A stretch of 9,789 nucleotides of DNA from an uncultured bacterium (GTDB lineage: Bacteria > UBA4055): assembly GCA_937873545.1 (NCBI GenBank), contig CALMWI010000018.1, forward strand, positions 1-9,789, written 5' to 3'. A program made the translations under genes and the position numbers. Below are positions 1-7,249 of the stretch, one piece after another. How positions within the stretch are numbered: position 1 is the stretch's first letter; each line of letters starts with the position of its first letter. Under the pieces are notes generated by a model that worked only from the letters and a program-made list of their open reading frames with translations, was not told the DNA's origin and did not search any database.

Positions 1-1216
1 CAATATTGTAAGCCGAAGTTTTTGTTTTATCGATATGCCATATGAGCATTCCTCTTGCGGGTACTCCGAAATTGAAATCGTTATCTTCAACTCTTACGAG
101 CGTTTTGAATTCTGAGCTTAGAACTTCGACCTTCTGAAATCCGTCTTCATCATAATAAAATCTTAAGCTGTCGCCGTTTCTGTCATAACCTTTTATCGAA
201 TTGTTTTCATTCAGGCTCGGGTTTTTAGCCGTAATATTCTCTAAAAGCAGATATTCGTCCGAATTGAGATCTATTTTATAAACAACCGAATCGGCTGCTG
301 ACAATACTCTTTTCATCGGTATTGTGATCTCTGAAACGTCGTTCCATCCCTTGAGTTCTTTTACCCATGCAGTAACCCCCGCGGGAAGCAGGCCTGAAAA
401 ATTCGCCGAGCCCTGATCCATAAGACCGAATTTTCCTATACAGCTTTGTCCGCTTACGGAAGAATACATGTTAGGTATTCCGAGTCTGTGCGCGAACATC
501 AGGCAGGATATACCGCTCATACCAGCGTAATACCAGTTGTCTTCAAATATCTGCCACTCGCACTCGGGAAGTATAACGGAATTATCGATTGCCGTTCCGT
601 CATGGGCTGTGATCTTGACGCTTTCAAGATCTTTTTCTGATAAAAAGACTGAAGGAATGTCGAACGGAGTCTCGTCGTATCCCGGATTGAATTCCTGTCC
701 GGATCCGGCATGAAAAATAACGAAGGTATTATATCCCGCAAAACTTACCGTTGTATCCTGAGCTACCTGCGACCATGATTGCGCGTAAAGCGAATCAAGC
801 CTTTCTGCAAGGACTTCTTCTCCGTTATTAGGATTGTAATACCATATCGGGTGGGATAATGATATTACGGTGTCAAGCACTTTTATATCAGAAAACGTAA
901 CTTTATTTTTTGATTCCGCCTCAAAATAGTTCTTAACGAATTGAAGCTGGTCTTCGAAATACTCTTTATTGTGCGGGATCGGATCTATAAGCATTGTGTC
1001 GGGATATTCCATATTGAATTTCCCGTTACCTGTAGTATAGCTGAGGCTATCCTCTTCGAACTGAACCATTACCGCTAGAATTCTGAGATCGTCAGACTTT
1101 TCGGCCTTTATGCCTACTCCCGTAATGTTTTTGAGTTCCAGCCTGTTGGCACTGTTAAGAGCAAGGAATATTCCTAACAAAAGTAAATGTAAATATTTTA
1201 TTTCTGTTCTATTCAT
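1..1216 (-). CDS. Secreted M6-metalloprotease-like protein with degenerate active site, C-terminus outside window
   Basis: An uninterrupted frame of 405 codons starts at ATG 1214-1216, 20 bases after the PorV-like gene, with a GGGATA-like ribosome site upstream, and runs off the left edge. Residues 1-23 resemble a signal peptide (basic start, then LHLLLLGIFLAL). Signatures of the M6 (immune inhibitor A-like) family follow in order: a core strand with AVMVQFEED near 48-56, VIFHAGSGQEF at 166-176, a VILPE segment near 214-218, then a helix ending LMFAHRLGIPNMY (239-251), IGKFGLMDQGS (260-270) and LPAGVTAWVKELKGW (277-291). Active M6 proteins have HExxHxLGLPDLY at the helix. Here the first His is Leu239, the catalytic Glu is Met240 and the Asp after GLP is Asn249, with only His243 kept. 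I infer the fold is kept but zinc peptidase activity is lost. The missing C-terminus could carry a type IX sorting domain. Family assignment is fairly sure; function is unknown. Confidence 0.8.
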   Translation of the reverse strand, partial: MNRTEIKYLHLLLLGIFLALNSANRLELKNITGVGIKAEKSDDLRILAVMVQFEEDSLSYTTGNGKFNMEYPDTMLIDPIPHNKEYFEDQLQFVKNYFEAESKNKVTFSDIKVLDTVISLSHPIWYYNPNNGEEVLAERLDSLYAQSWSQVAQDTTVSFAGYNTFVIFHAGSGQEFNPGYDETPFDIPSVFLSEKDLESVKITAHDGTAIDNSVILPECEWQIFEDNWYYAGMSGISCLMFAHRLGIPNMYSSVSGQSCIGKFGLMDQGSANFSGLLPAGVTAWVKELKGWNDVSEITIPMKRVLSAADSVVYKIDLNSDEYLLLENITAKNPSLNENNSIKGYDRNGDSLRFYYDEDGFQKVEVLSSEFKTLVRVEDNDFNFGVPARGMLIWHIDKTKTSAYNI

Positions 1217-1236
1217 CCGTATCCCGAAATTGCCCT

Positions 1237-2325
1237 TTAAAATCCAATATTAAGTGAAAATCTCATAGTGTCGGTAAGCGGATGCCCTTCACCTGCATCG
1301 AGGTATGAGAAATCGAAAATATACGAATCATATCTTAAGCTTGTACCATATGTGGTTGCACTTATTTCGCCCATGTCATCGTTCCAGAATCCCATCCGCA
1401 GAGAGATCATTTTGTTATACCAGTATTCCGCACCCAGTCCGTAAACTATGTCCTTCAAGCCGTCTTCATCTGTCCATGATGTAAACACGGCTGTCCAGAT
1501 GGGATCAGTATAGTTCCATTCGTCCGAAGTATCTATCCCGTCCTCTCCCTCGTCAAGATCTTTTCCTTTTCTGACTAGAAGTTTGGTCATATCACCGGTA
1601 AGCACAAGCGAATTGAAATCATCGTAAAAAAGGTAATACGCAAGCCCTGCTCTGAAAGTAGTCGGCAGAGGATCAGCCTGTTCATAGTCAATATATGATA
1701 TTTTGGGACCGAGGTTGGTAATAGTAACTCCTAAGTCAATATCATATTCCGTTTGGTAGAGCATTCCGAGATCCAGAGCCATACTGTGTCCGGTTCCCGA
1801 ACCCTTCTCATTCCCCGCTCCGCTGTCAGATAAATGAGAGTAAATGAATTTTGAGTTCAATCCGACAAAAAGATTGTCAGAAAGGTCTGTTCCGTATGAA
1901 AGCGAAACAGCTGTTTCATAAGTTCTGAAGGTACCCAGTTCAACGCCGTATTCATCAGTTCTTGTCTGTTCTCCGAGATAAAAATACGTAATGTGCCCTC
2001 CTACGACTCCAAGTCCGGGTATTTCCTGTTTATACGCCAGAAAATCATAATACATGTCATTCAGATTAAAACCCGGTAACCAGTTCGCGTGCATGAATGT
2101 GAGTTCCCTTCCCGATTGTCTCGCCAGTCCGGCCGGGTTCCACCATGAAGCGGTAGCGTCGTCAGCTATCGCAACGAATGAATCGCCCATTCCTGTCGGT
2201 CTTGCGCCCGGAGAAATTGTAAGGAACACGACTCCAGCTTCAGACGGTCTTGCAGTTATTTGAGATACTGCGATCGACAGAAACAATATTAAGGCTGCTT
2301 TTTTTGTATATTGAGTAAAACTCAT
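1237..2325 (-). CDS. PorV/PorQ-family outer membrane beta-barrel protein
   Basis: The product has 362 residues from ATG 2323-2325, which has a well-placed GGAG six bases upstream. An in-frame ATG at 2335-2337 would add four residues but lies across that ribosome site, so it is less likely. Residues 1-30 form a signal peptide ending SEA. The mature N-terminus carries the family signature: FLTISPGARPTGMG (34-47), FVAIADDATA (50-59) and the WWNPAGLA box (61-68). Alternating aromatic strands follow, and the protein ends in Phe, the usual barrel-assembly signal. In Bacteroidota, PorV is the outer membrane shuttle that delivers type IX secretion substrates to the PorU sortase; PorQ and other paralogues share the fold. 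Which paralogue this is cannot be decided from sequence reading alone. Its neighbours are a secreted M6-like protein downstream and FolD upstream. Confidence 0.85.
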   Translation of the reverse strand: MSFTQYTKKAALILFLSIAVSQITARPSEAGVVFLTISPGARPTGMGDSFVAIADDATASWWNPAGLARQSGRELTFMHANWLPGFNLNDMYYDFLAYKQEIPGLGVVGGHITYFYLGEQTRTDEYGVELGTFRTYETAVSLSYGTDLSDNLFVGLNSKFIYSHLSDSGAGNEKGSGTGHSMALDLGMLYQTEYDIDLGVTITNLGPKISYIDYEQADPLPTTFRAGLAYYLFYDDFNSLVLTGDMTKLLVRKGKDLDEGEDGIDTSDEWNYTDPIWTAVFTSWTDEDGLKDIVYGLGAEYWYNKMISLRMGFWNDDMGEISATTYGTSLRYDSYIFDFSYLDAGEGHPLTDTMRFSLNIGF

Positions 2326-2369
2326 TTTTATCTCCATTCTATAGATTTCTCTGAGAAGTGTTGAACTAA

Positions 2370-3251
2370 CTATTGTATATTTTGTTCATTTATCTGATGT
2401 TTAACCGCTTTGAAGAGATTTTCGAGAAGAGCGGTGTGTGTGAGCGGACTTACGCCGCCCGGTACTGGTGTAATTGCTTTTACATGATCTTTTACATTAT
2501 CAAAATCCACATCGCCGACAAGTTTAGATGTTCCGTCGGGAAGTTTGATTTCATTCATGCCTACATCCACAATTACCTGCTCAGGATTAGTAAATTCTTT
2601 TGTAATGAATTTTGGCGAGCCGATAGCGGCCACCAGAATATCGGCTGTCCTGCATATTTCTTTCAGGTTTTGCGTTCTTGAATGGCAGACCGTTACGGTC
2701 GCGTCAACGCCTTTTTGAATAAGCATGTTCGCAAGAGGTTTTCCGACAATGTTCGACCTGCCGATAATCACGACATGTTTTCCGCTCAGAACTATTCCCG
2801 ACTTCAGTAAAATATCTATACAAGCCTGAGCGGTATTTGGAGTGAATGAATGCTCGCCTAGAACTGTTTTACCGGCGTTGTAGGGATTCACTCCGTCAAT
2901 ATCCTTTAATGGCGATATCGCCTCAAGTATCTTTTTTTCATTAAGCTGCTTCCACAGCGGAAGCATAACTATAATCCCGTGTACAGATCCGTCTGAATTG
3001 GACTCTGAGATCAGTCCGAGAATGTCGGCATCCGAAGTCTCAGCGCCAAGCATTTTTTTCTCACTTAATATTCCGGCTTTTACGCAATTTTTGACTATCA
3101 TGGAACTGTATGTTTCAATAGCAGGGTCATCTGAAGCTATTATTATTCTCAGTAAGGGAAAAATCCCTTTTTTCTTAAGATCATCGGATAGTTTCATAAA
3201 ACCGCCATATAGCTCTTTGGCTATAGGTGCGCCTTTAAGTAATTCTGCCAA
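2370..3251 (-). CDS. folD: FolD-like methylenetetrahydrofolate dehydrogenase/cyclohydrolase, divergent active site
   Basis: The product has 293 residues, the usual FolD length. The start codon is TTG (3249-3251), with CGGAG five bases upstream; the stop is TAG. FolD interconverts methylene-, methenyl- and formyl-tetrahydrofolate in the cytoplasm. The NAD(P)-binding domain is intact (GRSNIVGKPLANM, 164-176), as are KDIDG (116-120), VGDVDF (245-250) and TPVPGGV (261-267). The N-terminal catalytic domain has diverged. Tyr48 of the YxxxK motif is kept, but the Lys four residues on (Lys56 in human MTHFD1, Lys54 in E. coli) is Ile52. The QLPLP Gln is Met96 (MLPLW), the PCTP loop is PNTA (138-141), and GGVGPMT is GGVSPLT. 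In the human enzyme the Lys and Gln are catalytic, so the cyclohydrolase step is probably impaired or lost. It could be a dehydrogenase-only or repurposed paralogue. The gene sits 15 bases after the cyclophilin gene. Confidence 0.9.
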   Translation of the reverse strand: MAELLKGAPIAKELYGGFMKLSDDLKKKGIFPLLRIIIASDDPAIETYSSMIVKNCVKAGILSEKKMLGAETSDADILGLISESNSDGSVHGIIVMLPLWKQLNEKKILEAISPLKDIDGVNPYNAGKTVLGEHSFTPNTAQACIDILLKSGIVLSGKHVVIIGRSNIVGKPLANMLIQKGVDATVTVCHSRTQNLKEICRTADILVAAIGSPKFITKEFTNPEQVIVDVGMNEIKLPDGTSKLVGDVDFDNVKDHVKAITPVPGGVSPLTHTALLENLFKAVKHQINEQNIQ

Positions 3252-3266
3252 TTTTACTCCGGTTTG

Positions 3267-3800
3267 TTACTTTATTATTTCAACAGAATTTATCACTATT
3301 TTCTCAAGAGGTTTATCCATCGGATTACGCGGAACATTCTCGATAATGTGAGCCACTTCCATACCTTCCGTAACTCTGCCGAAAACAGTGTGCTTGCCGT
3401 TAAGCCAGTCGCAGCCGGATTTTCTTGTTACGATAAAGAACTGCGAACCGTTCGTACAGGGTCCCGCATTTGCCATAGCGATCGACCCGTAAGCGACTTT
3501 GGCTTTAAGCTTGCCTTCTTTATCAAAACATTCGTCTTCGAACTCGTACCCCGGTCCGCCCGTTCCGTTACCTATCGGACAGCCTGACTGGATCATGAAA
3601 TCATTGATCACCCTGTGAAAAATCACCCCGTTGTAGAACGGTTTTTTAACAAGCGAATCCGTTTTAGGATCCGTCCATTCTTTTTCACCCGCAGCTAGTG
3701 ATACGAAATTCTCCACTGTTTCAGGAGCGATCTCAGGCCATAATTCAAGCTTAATGTCGCCTTTATTTGTTTTTATAACGGCAGAAATTGTCTTTGCCAT
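3267..3800 (-). CDS. Cyclophilin-type peptidyl-prolyl cis-trans isomerase, no signal peptide
   Basis: The product has 177 residues and catalyses cis-trans isomerisation of Xaa-Pro bonds. The start at ATG 3798-3800 (MAKTIS) is chosen because AAAGGA lies six bases upstream and the protein then matches a compact cyclophilin. An upstream in-frame ATG (3837-3839) would add 13 residues, overlap the previous gene and lacks this ribosome site. The catalytic set is intact: FHRVINDFMIQSG (61-73, Arg63), GSQFFIV (118-124), Trp132 in DWLNGKHTVFG and His137. There is no signal peptide or lipobox, so it should act in the cytoplasm. It resembles the lipoprotein cyclophilin just upstream over nearly its whole length, apart from that protein's insertion, so the two look like tandem duplicates with different cell locations. 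Confidence 0.93.
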   Translation of the reverse strand: MAKTISAVIKTNKGDIKLELWPEIAPETVENFVSLAAGEKEWTDPKTDSLVKKPFYNGVIFHRVINDFMIQSGCPIGNGTGGPGYEFEDECFDKEGKLKAKVAYGSIAMANAGPCTNGSQFFIVTRKSGCDWLNGKHTVFGRVTEGMEVAHIIENVPRNPMDKPLEKIVINSVEIIK

Positions 3801-3831
3801 ATAATATCCTTTATTATATTTTTTTAACCCT

Positions 3832-4713
3832 CTATTCAACTCTTACTTTTATCATTTTGACATCGGTAACAGGTTTATCCTGAGCGCCTTTTTCAACATT
3901 CTCTATCTTATGCGCTACATCCATTCCTTCGACCACTCTTCCGAAAACAGTATGTTTTCCGTTAAGCCAGTCGCAGCCTTCCTTTTTTGTTACTATAAAA
4001 AACTGCGAACCGTTTGTATTCGGTCCTGAATTTGCCATACAGATAGTTCCGTATGCAACCGGAGCAATAAGATTTCCCTGCTGATAAACCTTGCCTGAGA
4101 ATTTTGTTTTCTCTATGTAATACTCTACAGGATGCTTCATCATGGGTTTTCCGCTGTTCGTTTTCATACATTCGTCTGTTATGTCCATGATTTCTTTATC
4201 GATTTTTGTCTTATCCCCTCCGCTGGACTGAAGATATGGAACGAATACTGTCTGAAATACACGCATTGCCGTATCTTCGTCTTTGATCTCGCCGGTTATT
4301 TCCGCACCATTGCTGTAAGTTTCGTCCTCAAATTTATAACCAGGGTCACCGTTACCCTGACCGAAAGGACATCCGCCCTGGATCATAAAATCTTTGATCA
4401 CTCTGTGAAAGATAAGACCGTCATAAAAAGGTTTTTTTACTTTTGTTTTGGTAACAGGATCCGTCCATTCTTTTGTACCATTGGCAAGACCGGCAAAATT
4501 CGCTACGGTTAAAGGAGCTTTATCCGGCCACAATTCAACTTTAATGATCCCCATAGTTGTCTCGATAGTCGCTACGGGATATTTAGCCGGAGCCGCAGCC
4601 GGGGTTTCAGTTTTTACTGCTTTAGGTTCAGCTTCTTTGTTCTGTGTTTCAGTTTTCTGCGCACATGAAAACAGAAAAAATGACATAAGTCCGAGTGTAA
4701 GTAATTTCTTCAT
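3832..4713 (-). CDS. Cyclophilin-type prolyl isomerase lipoprotein with a large internal insertion
   Basis: The product has 293 residues. The start at ATG 4711-4713 has AAGGGG upstream and lies 12 bases after the FKBP gene. A type II signal peptide ends in the lipobox LFSC with Cys17, followed by a low-complexity linker rich in Lys, Thr, Ala and Pro (18-45), as expected of a periplasm-facing lipoprotein. The cyclophilin domain starts near residue 46 and keeps Arg104 in FHRVIKDFMIQGG, the GSQFFIV strand and the DWLNGKHTVFG loop, so isomerase activity is expected. Between the FED motif (128-130) and VAYG (219-222) there are 88 residues where the neighbouring cyclophilin has 12, an insertion of about 76. 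The insert is charged, includes a predicted amphipathic helix (IDKEIMDITDECMKT) and contains a Cys. Its likely role is folding or prolyl isomerisation of exported proteins. Confidence 0.92.
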   Translation of the reverse strand: MKKLLTLGLMSFFLFSCAQKTETQNKEAEPKAVKTETPAAAPAKYPVATIETTMGIIKVELWPDKAPLTVANFAGLANGTKEWTDPVTKTKVKKPFYDGLIFHRVIKDFMIQGGCPFGQGNGDPGYKFEDETYSNGAEITGEIKDEDTAMRVFQTVFVPYLQSSGGDKTKIDKEIMDITDECMKTNSGKPMMKHPVEYYIEKTKFSGKVYQQGNLIAPVAYGTICMANSGPNTNGSQFFIVTKKEGCDWLNGKHTVFGRVVEGMDVAHKIENVEKGAQDKPVTDVKMIKVRVE

Positions 4714-4725
4714 TTTATCCCCTTA

Positions 4726-5691
4726 TTATTGATTTTTTGCTATATCAAGCAATTCTACTTCAAAGATCAGTGTTGCATTCGGCGGCACATCCTGTAAACC
4801 TTCCTTTCCATAAGCGAGGTCTGCAGGAATAAAAAATTTATATTTACTGCCTACAGGCATAAGTTGTATTCCTTCCCTCCATCCCGCAATTACATATTTA
4901 AGCATAAATTCGGCCGGCTGACCTTTTTTGAACGAACTGTCAAATTCTCTGCCGTCTATGAATAATGCTCTGTAATTAACTTTTACCATTGTTGAATCAT
5001 TAGGAACTTTATCGCCCGATCCCTCCTTTATTACGACATACTGAAGTCCGCTCGGAAGTGTTTTAACCATTTCTCTTTTCGAGTTTTCAACAAGATATTC
5101 TTTATAAATCTTTTCTTTTTCTTCTGCTGACAAAGCAGGATCTCCGCTTGACATTATCTTTTCGACCCATTTTCTGCTGAATTCCTTAACAGCTCTTATC
5201 TCTTCGTCCGAAAGGAGTCTGGGAATATTATCGAATTCGTCATTAAACCCTTTTTGAAAAGCTTTGAAATTGAACGTTTCGATGCTGTGAGCTATCATAT
5301 CCGCATGAAAAGCTCCGAAAATATAACTCTGCTTGTCCTTTATAGTGTTGTATATACCCACTTTTACGGTGTCCATATTTACTACTACTGAATCGGCGGC
5401 AGAGTTCATGATCTTGCGGATTCCTTCGATTCCTATCTGAAGCTCAAGATCTTCAAATCTGTCTGAAAATCCTTTAAAGAATATATCTTTACTGAACTGT
5501 TCCTGATAATTGCCTGCAGATTTGATCATCATCGCAAGATCAGTACCGACCACATAGCTTTCTTTTCTTTCCCTGTTATTGAGAAAAGACTTATCGAATT
5601 CGCTTTCTTTCTTTGAGCATCCCGCTAGAATGAGAACTGCGATCATTAAGCTGAACATTACTTTTACTTTGAAAACCGTTTTTATATCCAT
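4726..5691 (-). CDS. FKBP-type prolyl isomerase lipoprotein with duplicated N-terminal module
   Basis: The product has 321 residues. The start at ATG 5689-5691 is chosen because a near-perfect AGGAGG lies five bases upstream and the signal peptide then has normal length; an upstream in-frame ATG would add 20 residues. The lipobox ILAGC gives lipidated Cys25. Two related segments follow, SYVVG at 45-49 with FFKGFSDRFED at 71-81, and SYIFG at 122-126 with FQKGFNDEFDN at 145-155. Both resemble the FKBP_N segment of Mip/FkpA proteins, which forms dimers and binds substrate. A charged helix links to the C-terminal FKBP domain from about residue 211 (LPSGLQYVVIKEG), with FDSS, the VIAGWREGIQLMPVG segment, LAYG and a final VELLDI strand. 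It probably acts as a periplasm-facing chaperone and isomerase. It is the first gene of the minus-strand block, directly behind the candidate promoter. Confidence 0.92.
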   Translation of the reverse strand: MDIKTVFKVKVMFSLMIAVLILAGCSKKESEFDKSFLNNRERKESYVVGTDLAMMIKSAGNYQEQFSKDIFFKGFSDRFEDLELQIGIEGIRKIMNSAADSVVVNMDTVKVGIYNTIKDKQSYIFGAFHADMIAHSIETFNFKAFQKGFNDEFDNIPRLLSDEEIRAVKEFSRKWVEKIMSSGDPALSAEEKEKIYKEYLVENSKREMVKTLPSGLQYVVIKEGSGDKVPNDSTMVKVNYRALFIDGREFDSSFKKGQPAEFMLKYVIAGWREGIQLMPVGSKYKFFIPADLAYGKEGLQDVPPNATLIFEVELLDIAKNQ

Positions 5692-5720
5692 CGCTACCTC
5701 CTTCAGGTTCATTAAGAGCG

Positions 5721-5752
5721 TAAATATATAAATTCGCGTCAAATATAACAAG
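5721..5752 (-). promoter_or_regulatory. Candidate promoter of the minus-strand block
   Basis: Reading the minus strand, TTGTTA (5751-5746) and TATATT (5728-5723) are separated by 17 bases, a good match to a sigma-70 promoter. The same stretch also fits the Bacteroidota pattern loosely, as TTG, then 20 bases, then TATATTTA. Transcription would start about 20 to 25 bases before the FKBP start codon, leaving room for its AGGAGG site. The divergent plus-strand side of this region (to 5827) must also promote lpxC-fabZ. I see only weak candidates there (TTGATT at 5760-5765) and do not call one. Assignment is from pattern only. Confidence 0.4.
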
Positions 5753-5827
5753 TTTTTTATTGATTTTGTTCATCAAAAGACGCATTTTTCAGCAATATTT
5801 CCGGAATACGAACAAAACGGAGTAATG

Positions 5828-7234
5828 ATGCTTGAAAAACAGAGGACAATAAAAACCGAAGCCAGAATATCGGGGATCGGACTTCATACCGGATGCAGTT
5901 CAAATCTGATATTTAAACCCGCTCCTGAAGATCACGGCATAGTTTTCAGAAGGACCGACCTCGAAGATTCGGTAGATATACCGGCAACTATCGATTTTGT
6001 TGACAGTATATCTCGCGGAACCATTTTGAGCAACAAAGGTATCAAGATACACACAGTTGAACATGTTCTCGCGGCTATTTCCGGACTTAATATCGACAAT
6101 ATTCTTGTTGAGCTTGACGCTGAAGAACCTCCCGTAATGGACGGAAGTTCGATCGATTTTGTGAACCTGTTAAAAGAGAATATAATCGAGCAGGATAAAC
6201 CGAGACAGTATTTTGAGATCAAGGAGATCATTTCATTTAAGGATGAAGAGAAAGGTATTGAGCTCATCGGTATTCCTGCGGAGAAGTTTCAGGTGACTTA
6301 TATGGTCGATTACCAGAATCCTGCTCTCGGAACTCAGTTCTCTTCGCTTTATGACCTGGAAGAGGAATTCATTAAGGATTATGCCCCTACCAGAACATTC
6401 TGCTTTTTGACAGAAGTTGAACAGCTCAAGGATGCAGGCCTGATCAAAGGCGGATCTTTAGATAATTCAGTTGTTATTTTAGACAGGGAATTAAGCCCGG
6501 AAGAAAGAAAAAAAGTAGAAGACAAGCTTGGAATGGGAAAAGGCGTTATACCTGAAACAAAAGGTATTCTCGGATCCGTTCAAATGAGATTTAGAAATGA
6601 ACCCGTCAGGCATAAAGTTCTTGACCTGATCGGCGATCTGACGCTGCTCGGTAAGCCTGTGAAAGCACATTTTCTGTGCGCAAGAGGCGGGCACGGATCA
6701 CATATCGAGCTTGTAAAAATGCTGAAAAAAGCGGCGGACAAGCATGAGATAATCAACAAATTTAAAAGAAGCCCTAACGAGGATTTCGTTTTCGATGTGA
6801 CTGATATTATGAACCTTCTGCCCCACAGATTTCCGATGCTGCTTGTTGACAGGCTTCTTGAAATGACTCCGAACCAGAGAGCTGTCGGATTGAAGAATGT
6901 ATCGATAAATGAGGATTTTTTCAACGGACATTTCCCGGGGAAACCTGTTATGCCCGGAGTTTTGATTATTGAGGCTATGGGACAGACAGGCGGACTTTTA
7001 CTTATGAACTCGGTTGATGACCCCAAGAAAAAAGTTGTTTACTTTACAGGTTTGGACAATATCAAGTTCAGAAGAACTGTTATACCGGGAGACCAGCTGA
7101 TAATGCATCTTGAAATGACTAGACCTTTATCGCGAGGGATTTGCCGGATGAAGGGAATAGCTTATGTTGACGGACAAAAATGTGCTGAAGCAGAAATGAC
7201 CGCGATGGTCATAGATAAAGATGGAGATAAATAA
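5828..7234 (+). CDS. lpxC-fabZ: Bifunctional UDP-3-O-acyl-GlcNAc deacetylase / 3-hydroxyacyl-ACP dehydratase fusion
   Basis: The product has 468 residues and fuses two cytoplasmic enzymes. Residues 1 to about 305 are LpxC, which removes acetate from UDP-3-O-acyl-GlcNAc, the committed step of lipid A synthesis. Its zinc ligands are visible as His79 in HTVEHVLAA, with His262 and Asp266 in RHKVLDLIGD; Glu78 is the catalytic acid/base and His289 lies in GGHGSH. Residues about 320-468 are FabZ, the dehydratase of fatty acid elongation, with LPHRFPMLLVD (331-341), catalytic His368 in GHFPGKP and Glu382 in IEAMGQTGG. Both halves look active. Tandem ATGs occur at 5825 and 5828; the second is preferred because GGAG (5819-5822) is then five bases away instead of two. 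The fusion is typical of Bacteroidota and relatives. LpxC and FabZ compete for the same 3-hydroxyacyl-ACP pool, so fusion fixes their ratio. Confidence 0.97.
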   Translation: MLEKQRTIKTEARISGIGLHTGCSSNLIFKPAPEDHGIVFRRTDLEDSVDIPATIDFVDSISRGTILSNKGIKIHTVEHVLAAISGLNIDNILVELDAEEPPVMDGSSIDFVNLLKENIIEQDKPRQYFEIKEIISFKDEEKGIELIGIPAEKFQVTYMVDYQNPALGTQFSSLYDLEEEFIKDYAPTRTFCFLTEVEQLKDAGLIKGGSLDNSVVILDRELSPEERKKVEDKLGMGKGVIPETKGILGSVQMRFRNEPVRHKVLDLIGDLTLLGKPVKAHFLCARGGHGSHIELVKMLKKAADKHEIINKFKRSPNEDFVFDVTDIMNLLPHRFPMLLVDRLLEMTPNQRAVGLKNVSINEDFFNGHFPGKPVMPGVLIIEAMGQTGGLLLMNSVDDPKKKVVYFTGLDNIKFRRTVIPGDQLIMHLEMTRPLSRGICRMKGIAYVDGQKCAEAEMTAMVIDKDGDK

Positions 7235-7249
7235 ACTTAAGGACAAACA

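Noticed and set aside
446..741. Short open frames on both strands inside the M6-like gene.
   Set aside because: They lie in other frames of a long continuous minus-strand coding region with clear family motifs, and have no ribosome sites or recognisable products.
2347..2357. Short near-palindrome TTCTCTGAGAA between folD and the PorV-like gene.
   Set aside because: The arms are only five bases with a mismatched centre, there is no T-tract, and it is too short to call an operator or terminator.
3801..3839. Longer start for the compact cyclophilin at 3839, adding MNRGLKKYNKGYY.
   Set aside because: The extension overlaps the upstream stop codon, lacks a ribosome site, and the downstream ATG at 3800 has AAAGGA at the right distance.
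5760..5776. Inverted repeat TTGAT-N7-ATCAA in the divergent promoter region.
   Set aside because: Five-base arms in AT-rich DNA are expected by chance. It could be an operator for either block, but nothing else supports it.
6491..7026. Minus-strand open frames inside lpxC-fabZ.
   Set aside because: They are antisense shadows of a well-conserved two-domain enzyme and show no family motifs.
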